The translations under genes were made by a program, and so were the position numbers. The notes under the pieces are model-generated. The model worked only from the letters and a program-made list of their open reading frames with translations, did no database searches and was not told the DNA's origin. A stretch of DNA of 7,937 nt, taken from contig JAUWIE010000066.1 of assembly GCA_030605515.1 (NCBI GenBank), positions 1 to 7,937 of the forward strand, written 5' to 3'. The DNA is from Thermoplasmatota archaeon. Its GTDB lineage: Archaea; Thermoplasmatota; E2; DHVEG-1. How positions within the stretch are numbered: position 1 is the first letter of the stretch; each line of letters begins with the position of its first letter. This document shows, piece after piece, positions 5,646 to 7,937 of the stretch.

Positions 5646-5717
5646 CATGAATAAGGGTATCATATTCTAGTTAATAAATTTGTTGCATATACGCATTTTC
5701 CGTATCCGATTTTTGAG

Positions 5718-5725
5718 AAAAAAAA
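5718..5725 (-). terminator. T8 tract after the dockerin gene
   Basis: Eight A on the plus strand give U8 in the minus transcript about 60 bases after the dockerin stop codon, a plausible archaeal terminator for the large secreted protein gene. Confidence 0.4.
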
Positions 5726-5733
5726 GGTTTGAT

Positions 5734-5754
5734 GGGGTTTTTTTGGTTTTTTTG
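5734..5754 (+). terminator. Plus-strand T-rich tract (two T7 runs)
   Basis: GGGG is followed by T7, GG, T7 and G. U-rich tracts of this kind terminate archaeal transcription. No plus-strand gene ends here, so the likely client is a short RNA from hairpin element 2. Confidence 0.4.
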
Positions 5755-5785
5755 TTACATTAAATTATTATTTCCTTATGATTTC

Positions 5786-6013
5786 TTATTCACAGCAGTC
5801 TTGTATTGGAGGTGGTCTTCCACCATATAAATAAGCAATAACATATGTTAGATCAGCAATGTTGACAACTCCATCATTGTTCAAATCTCCAATGCATAAT
5901 GTGGGTATTGGCAGAGCCCTTCCACCATACAAATAAGCGATAACATATGTAAGATCAGCGATGTTAATAATACCATCAGCATTCATATCGCCACATGATG
6001 GCCATGGATTCAT
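5786..6013 (-). CDS. C-terminal fragment: type I dockerin domain (75 aa)
   Basis: The fragment contains two near-identical EF-hand-like segments, CGDMNADGIINIADLTYVI and IGDLNNDGVVNIADLTYVI, each followed by AYLYGGR. The calcium ligands D/N-x-N/D-x-DG are intact in both, and the paired cysteines (C7 and C40 in this fragment) could form a disulfide. This is the calcium-dependent module that binds cohesin domains. A 74 bp DNA repeat (5817-5890 and 5919-5992, 102 bp apart) encodes the two halves. The ATG at 6013 is internal to the NYPLMNPWP linker and is not a natural start. Confidence 0.75.
   Translation of the reverse strand: MNPWPSCGDMNADGIINIADLTYVIAYLYGGRALPIPTLCIGDLNNDGVVNIADLTYVIAYLYGGRPPPIQDCCE
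5817..5992. repeat. Two 74 bp direct repeats encoding the dockerin halves
   Basis: Copies at 5817-5890 and 5919-5992 are clearly similar at DNA level (for example ACATATGT and GATCAGC are shared) and are spaced 102 bp. They reflect the internal duplication of dockerin domains, and the high DNA similarity suggests continuing gene conversion or recent homogenisation. Confidence 0.7.
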
Positions 6014-7043
6014 TAGCGGGTAATTTGTCTTGGTTGGTAAAAAAAGTATATGGGGTGTCTCTTATTCCATCACGGCCACTTTGGTTTTGACCTGGTCCTT
6101 GGAATTGATCATTACCAAGGTAGTCTAACCAGTTGTTACCACCAAGTGGATATCCAATATCCCAATTGTTATTATAGCCTGTATCCTGTGCATTATTTGT
6201 GTTGTTAAGATTGTTGTGATAAATCGAGTTATTATTTGATGGAGGTTCAATGAGAATCCCAAGGTTTAAACTTGAAAATATATTATTATTTTTGATAGTA
6301 TTATTATAACCTGAATAGAACCGTATTCCAGCTGATGTTTGATCACCTATTAAGTTATTATTTACTTTATTGTTATCTCCTATTATTTTAACTCCTTCTA
6401 GGTTATGTGTGATCTCATTGTTCTTAATTGTGTTATCATTTGATCCTGTTGCTAGGTTAATTCCAGCAAAGTTGTCATAGATGATATTACTTTGAAATAT
6501 GTTATTTTTTGATTGCATAATAGTTAATCCATCAAAGTTGTTATCACCGACTGTGTTGTTACAAAATATATTATTATCTGAATATTGCACATAGCAACCA
6601 TGACCGTTATTCCTTGTAAGATTATTTAAATTGTTGTTTTCAATTCTACAGTTTTGACCATAGACTTCAACTCCGTTAACTCCATTTTGCAATGTGAAAT
6701 CTGTAATATTTACCATGTCGGATGTAACTAGGATAACATTTTCAACTCCACCGGCATCAATGATTGTGTTATTCTTGTTTTCACCGATTAATTCAACTCT
6801 TTTATTGATTAAAACATTCTCACAATAGGCACCATTTGCAACATAAACAGTTCCATTTTCTGCAACAGCATCTATTCCATCTTGTACTTTATCGAAATGA
6901 TCATAACCCCACTCGGGTGTCATAGAATTATAGTCATCATCTACATATACTTCGTAAACAGGTTGAGGAACTGATAAAGGTGCACATACTGTAAAATGAG
7001 AGGTATTTGCCCATACATAGTTATCCTCAAGTGTTAACACCAC
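5976..7043 (-). CDS. Middle fragment: NosD/CASH-type right-handed beta-helix (about 350 aa)
   Basis: The fragment has no ribosome site of its own; its first real residues, EDNYVW, continue the upstream frame. From about residue 31 it reads VYEVYVDDDYN, VQDGIDAVAENGTVYVANGAYCENVLINK, and then roughly nine asparagine-rich helix turns with the N-N-x-I pattern, ending in GGNNWLDYLGNDQ and DGIRDTPY. NosD proper is a periplasmic copper-loading protein, but this repeat fold is used widely for surface and sugar-binding proteins in archaea, so a copper role should not be assumed. The last 16 residues (KLPANES to YEC) are out-of-frame reading of the dockerin linker. Confidence 0.65.
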   Translation of the reverse strand: MVLTLEDNYVWANTSHFTVCAPLSVPQPVYEVYVDDDYNSMTPEWGYDHFDKVQDGIDAVAENGTVYVANGAYCENVLINKRVELIGENKNNTIIDAGGVENVILVTSDMVNITDFTLQNGVNGVEVYGQNCRIENNNLNNLTRNNGHGCYVQYSDNNIFCNNTVGDNNFDGLTIMQSKNNIFQSNIIYDNFAGINLATGSNDNTIKNNEITHNLEGVKIIGDNNKVNNNLIGDQTSAGIRFYSGYNNTIKNNNIFSSLNLGILIEPPSNNNSIYHNNLNNTNNAQDTGYNNNWDIGYPLGGNNWLDYLGNDQFQGPGQNQSGRDGIRDTPYTFFTNQDKLPANESMAIMWRYEC

Positions 7044-7545
7044 TATCGTCGATTACAACCCATCGGGGACCCTCTGAGTTATAAAGATCCCAATAACACA
7101 TAAGTAAAGTCTCTTCAGCAATATCAATGAGATCACCCTTATCATAACCTATCCTGATATATGCATTGTCAAAAGAGTTATCAGCTGAAAAATCAACAAG
7201 TTTGCCATTATTATCTGTGAAATCACTTTCGATATTTGGATATTCAGCTGAATTTGGATTATTAGTTATCCGTTTATTACCTACCCAGTTTGAATTATAT
7301 GGAGATTGTTTATACTTTCCTCTATTTGTTTTTTCAATTGAATTAAAAAATTCTGAATTTTCACCTTTAATATCTAGAAATTCATTTGACAAATCATCAT
7401 TTAATACATTTACCACCTTAAGATCATGATCGACTTTTTGTGTATTTTTAGCAATCATATTTGGACTTGGTACAATTAAAGTTAAAGCAATTGCTATCAA
7501 AACCGTTGCCTTTAAAGTAACTTTTATTTTTCCTTTTCCTTTCAT
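7027..7545 (-). CDS. N-terminal fragment: signal peptide and surface-protein domain (172 aa)
   Basis: The fragment begins with a basic n-region (MKGKGKIKVTLK), a hydrophobic core (about residues 11-26) and a probable cleavage site before residue 33. A charged, asparagine-rich stretch follows, then a domain with YIRIGYDKGDLIDIAEETLLMCYWD and WVVIDDSGVN, which resembles N-terminal domains of archaeal secreted multidomain proteins. The frame stops in VNT just after the inserted T at 7029-7030; the following residues of the domain (EDNYVWANTSHF) are found in the next frame, showing that this is not a true C-terminus. Confidence 0.6.
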   Translation of the reverse strand: MKGKGKIKVTLKATVLIAIALTLIVPSPNMIAKNTQKVDHDLKVVNVLNDDLSNEFLDIKGENSEFFNSIEKTNRGKYKQSPYNSNWVGNKRITNNPNSAEYPNIESDFTDNNGKLVDFSADNSFDNAYIRIGYDKGDLIDIAEETLLMCYWDLYNSEGPRWVVIDDSGVNT

Positions 7546-7565
7546 AATTATGCTCCCCCAATACG

Positions 7566-7594
7566 AATATAAATCAGATTACCTACATTTAAAT
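7566..7594 (-). promoter_or_regulatory. Promoter candidates for the beta-helix/dockerin gene
   Basis: TTTATATT (7573-7566) is the better TATA match, but it would start the mRNA at the ATG and waste the strong GGGGGAG site (7558-7552). ATTTAAAT (7594-7587), in a CATTTAAATG palindrome, would start it near 7565 and include that site, so I favour the latter. Confidence 0.4.
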
Positions 7595-7812
7595 GTTTCT
7601 AATAGAATAATAATTATATTAAAAAGGTTCTAAATAAGATAATATTTTTATGAAAAAGTCATAAAATAACAGGTATTAGAGTACATGCTGTAATTTTAAA
7701 CATGTATAAATAATGAAAAAACAATTATTACTCTCTATATTTATGAACATATTGTTACAATACAAAAACTGTATAAAAACAATATAAATATTATAACACA
7801 CATTCCGCACAT

Positions 7813-7822
7813 CTTTAAATAA
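7813..7822 (+). promoter_or_regulatory. TATA-like box of the transposase gene
   Basis: CTTTAAATAA is placed so that transcription would start near 7843, inside the second arm of the adjacent hairpin, leaving a leader of about 13 bases that carries GGGATGG. Confidence 0.35.
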
Positions 7823-7824
7823 TT

Positions 7825-7850
7825 CATCCCAGTTTTCTTTTTTTGGGATG
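7825..7850 (+). promoter_or_regulatory. Hairpin covering the transposase ribosome site
   Basis: CATCCCA (7825-7831) pairs perfectly over 7 bp with TGGGATG (7844-7850) around a 12-base T-rich loop. The second arm contains the probable ribosome site for ATG 7856. A transcript reading in from outside would form the stem and block translation, while one started near 7843 would lack the first arm. Confidence 0.4.
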
Positions 7851-7855
7851 GATGC

Positions 7856-7937
7856 ATGCATGAAAGTAGGAATCTTGATCATTTAGGCATTGTTGCAGCA
7901 GTCTGCAACGAAATAAAACTAGAACAGGAAATAAACA
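7856..7937 (+). CDS. Insertion-sequence transposase N-terminus, DUF4277 type (runs off window)
   Basis: ATG 7856 opens a frame that continues past the window edge; 27 codons are visible. The segment NLDHLGIVAAVCNEIKLEQ is the recognisable N-terminal domain (DUF4277) of transposases usually grouped with the IS1634/IS4-related DDE elements. The catalytic DDE core lies outside the window. The left end of the element probably lies near 7800, where ACACACATTCCGCACATC breaks the A/T background, but without the other end the inverted repeat cannot be confirmed. Confidence 0.7.
   Translation, partial: MHESRNLDHLGIVAAVCNEIKLEQEIN

Larger units (their letters stand above)
5509..5785. other. Intergenic region between kinase promoter and dockerin gene
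   Basis: No gene is seen. It contains hairpin element 2 (5559-5645), a small hairpin ATACG/CGTAT (5689-5705), an A8 run that is a T8 on the minus strand, and two T7 runs on the plus strand. The layout suggests a short plus-strand transcript ending in the T-runs. Confidence 0.5.
5786..7545 (-). pseudogene. Secreted NosD-type beta-helix protein with C-terminal type I dockerin, broken by two +1 frameshifts
   Basis: Three consecutive minus-strand frames form one gene. Removing one T from the CTTG at 7030-7029 joins DDSGVNT to EDNYVWANTSHF. Removing one A from the AAA at 6026-6024 joins TNQD to NYPLMNPWPSCGD, the linker normal for this family. The repaired protein is 585 residues: signal peptide (about 1-32), N-terminal surface-protein domain to about 190, parallel beta-helix of NosD/CASH type (about 198-470, many NNT/NNN turns), a GGNNWLDY/DGIRDTPY closing segment, and two dockerin repeats (517-581). 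Such proteins are exported and bind sugars or surfaces, while the dockerin docks to a cohesin partner. No cohesin gene is in the window. Because both lesions are single-base gains in short runs and no other stop interrupts the frames, either recent decay or sequence error is possible. The start ATG 7545 has GGGGGAG seven bases upstream. Confidence 0.75.
7546..7855. other. Intergenic region between the beta-helix gene and the transposase
   Basis: It contains the beta-helix gene promoter and ribosome site (7552-7594) and, at the right, the left end of an insertion sequence with its hairpin. The middle (about 7600-7795) is almost pure A/T with nothing I can interpret. A minus-strand 68-codon frame across 7676-7882 overlaps the transposase start and has no ribosome site, so I do not call it. 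Confidence 0.45.

Noticed and set aside
5976..7043. NosD-like fragment as a copper-loading protein of nitrous oxide reduction
   Set aside because: No nos genes are nearby, and the repeat fold with signal peptide and dockerin is typical of surface proteins; the family name reflects fold only.
7676..7882. 68-codon minus-strand ORF
   Set aside because: It overlaps the recognisable transposase N-terminus on the other strand, has no ribosome site, and shows no protein-like motif.

Overview
The window looks like accessory, AT-rich DNA from an archaeon. The signs are box A/TATA-type promoters ahead of nearly every gene, GA-rich Shine-Dalgarno sites, at least one probably leaderless gene, and secreted proteins with NosD-type beta-helix, dockerin and Ig-like modules. 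That mixture would fit a Thermoplasmatota-like or methanogen-related lineage, but this is an inference and no rRNA or housekeeping marker is present to confirm it. Two edges are cut: an unidentified coding tail enters at the left, and the N-terminus of an insertion-sequence transposase runs off the right.

Left part (1-745). A plus-strand coding tail ends at 109. Three very small minus-strand genes follow: a possible 36-44 aa zinc-ribbon peptide (98-232), a 69 aa two-helix membrane protein (383-592), and a 44 aa zinc-ribbon protein with a TTG start and a strong Shine-Dalgarno (611-745). The last two form a tight operon. Region 746-1645 has no convincing gene. It holds a GC-rich hairpin, a 98 bp element with terminal inverted repeats (MITE-like), and a long hairpin enclosing a 17-codon mini-ORF.

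Middle (1646-5448). A cytoplasmic alkaline-phosphatase-superfamily phosphodiesterase (type I phosphodiesterase/nucleotide pyrophosphatase) with all expected metal ligands is followed on the same strand by a secreted papain-family (C1A) cysteine protease with an Ig-like C-terminal domain and no recognisable propeptide. A two-helix membrane histidine kinase is read convergently and ends only 6 bp from the protease.

Right part (5449-7937). One large secreted gene (7545 to 5786, minus) encodes signal peptide, N-terminal domain, NosD/CASH beta-helix and type I dockerin. It is split into three open frames by two single-base insertions, so it is either a pseudogene or carries sequence errors; correcting both restores one 585-residue reading frame. 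The window closes with the start of a DUF4277-type transposase preceded by a hairpin.

Two non-coding signals stand out. First, a promoter module is present twice exactly 5,200 bp apart: a 29 bp perfect match containing a tandem TTTTGACA, then a TATA box, then an identical start region at the same spacing. One copy drives the histidine kinase and the other faces the small zinc-ribbon ORF at the left. Second, two hairpin elements (1378-1458 and 5559-5645) share sequence, a two-stem architecture with a purine-ending 5' bulge, and at least one compensatory base pair, suggesting a small RNA or leader family.
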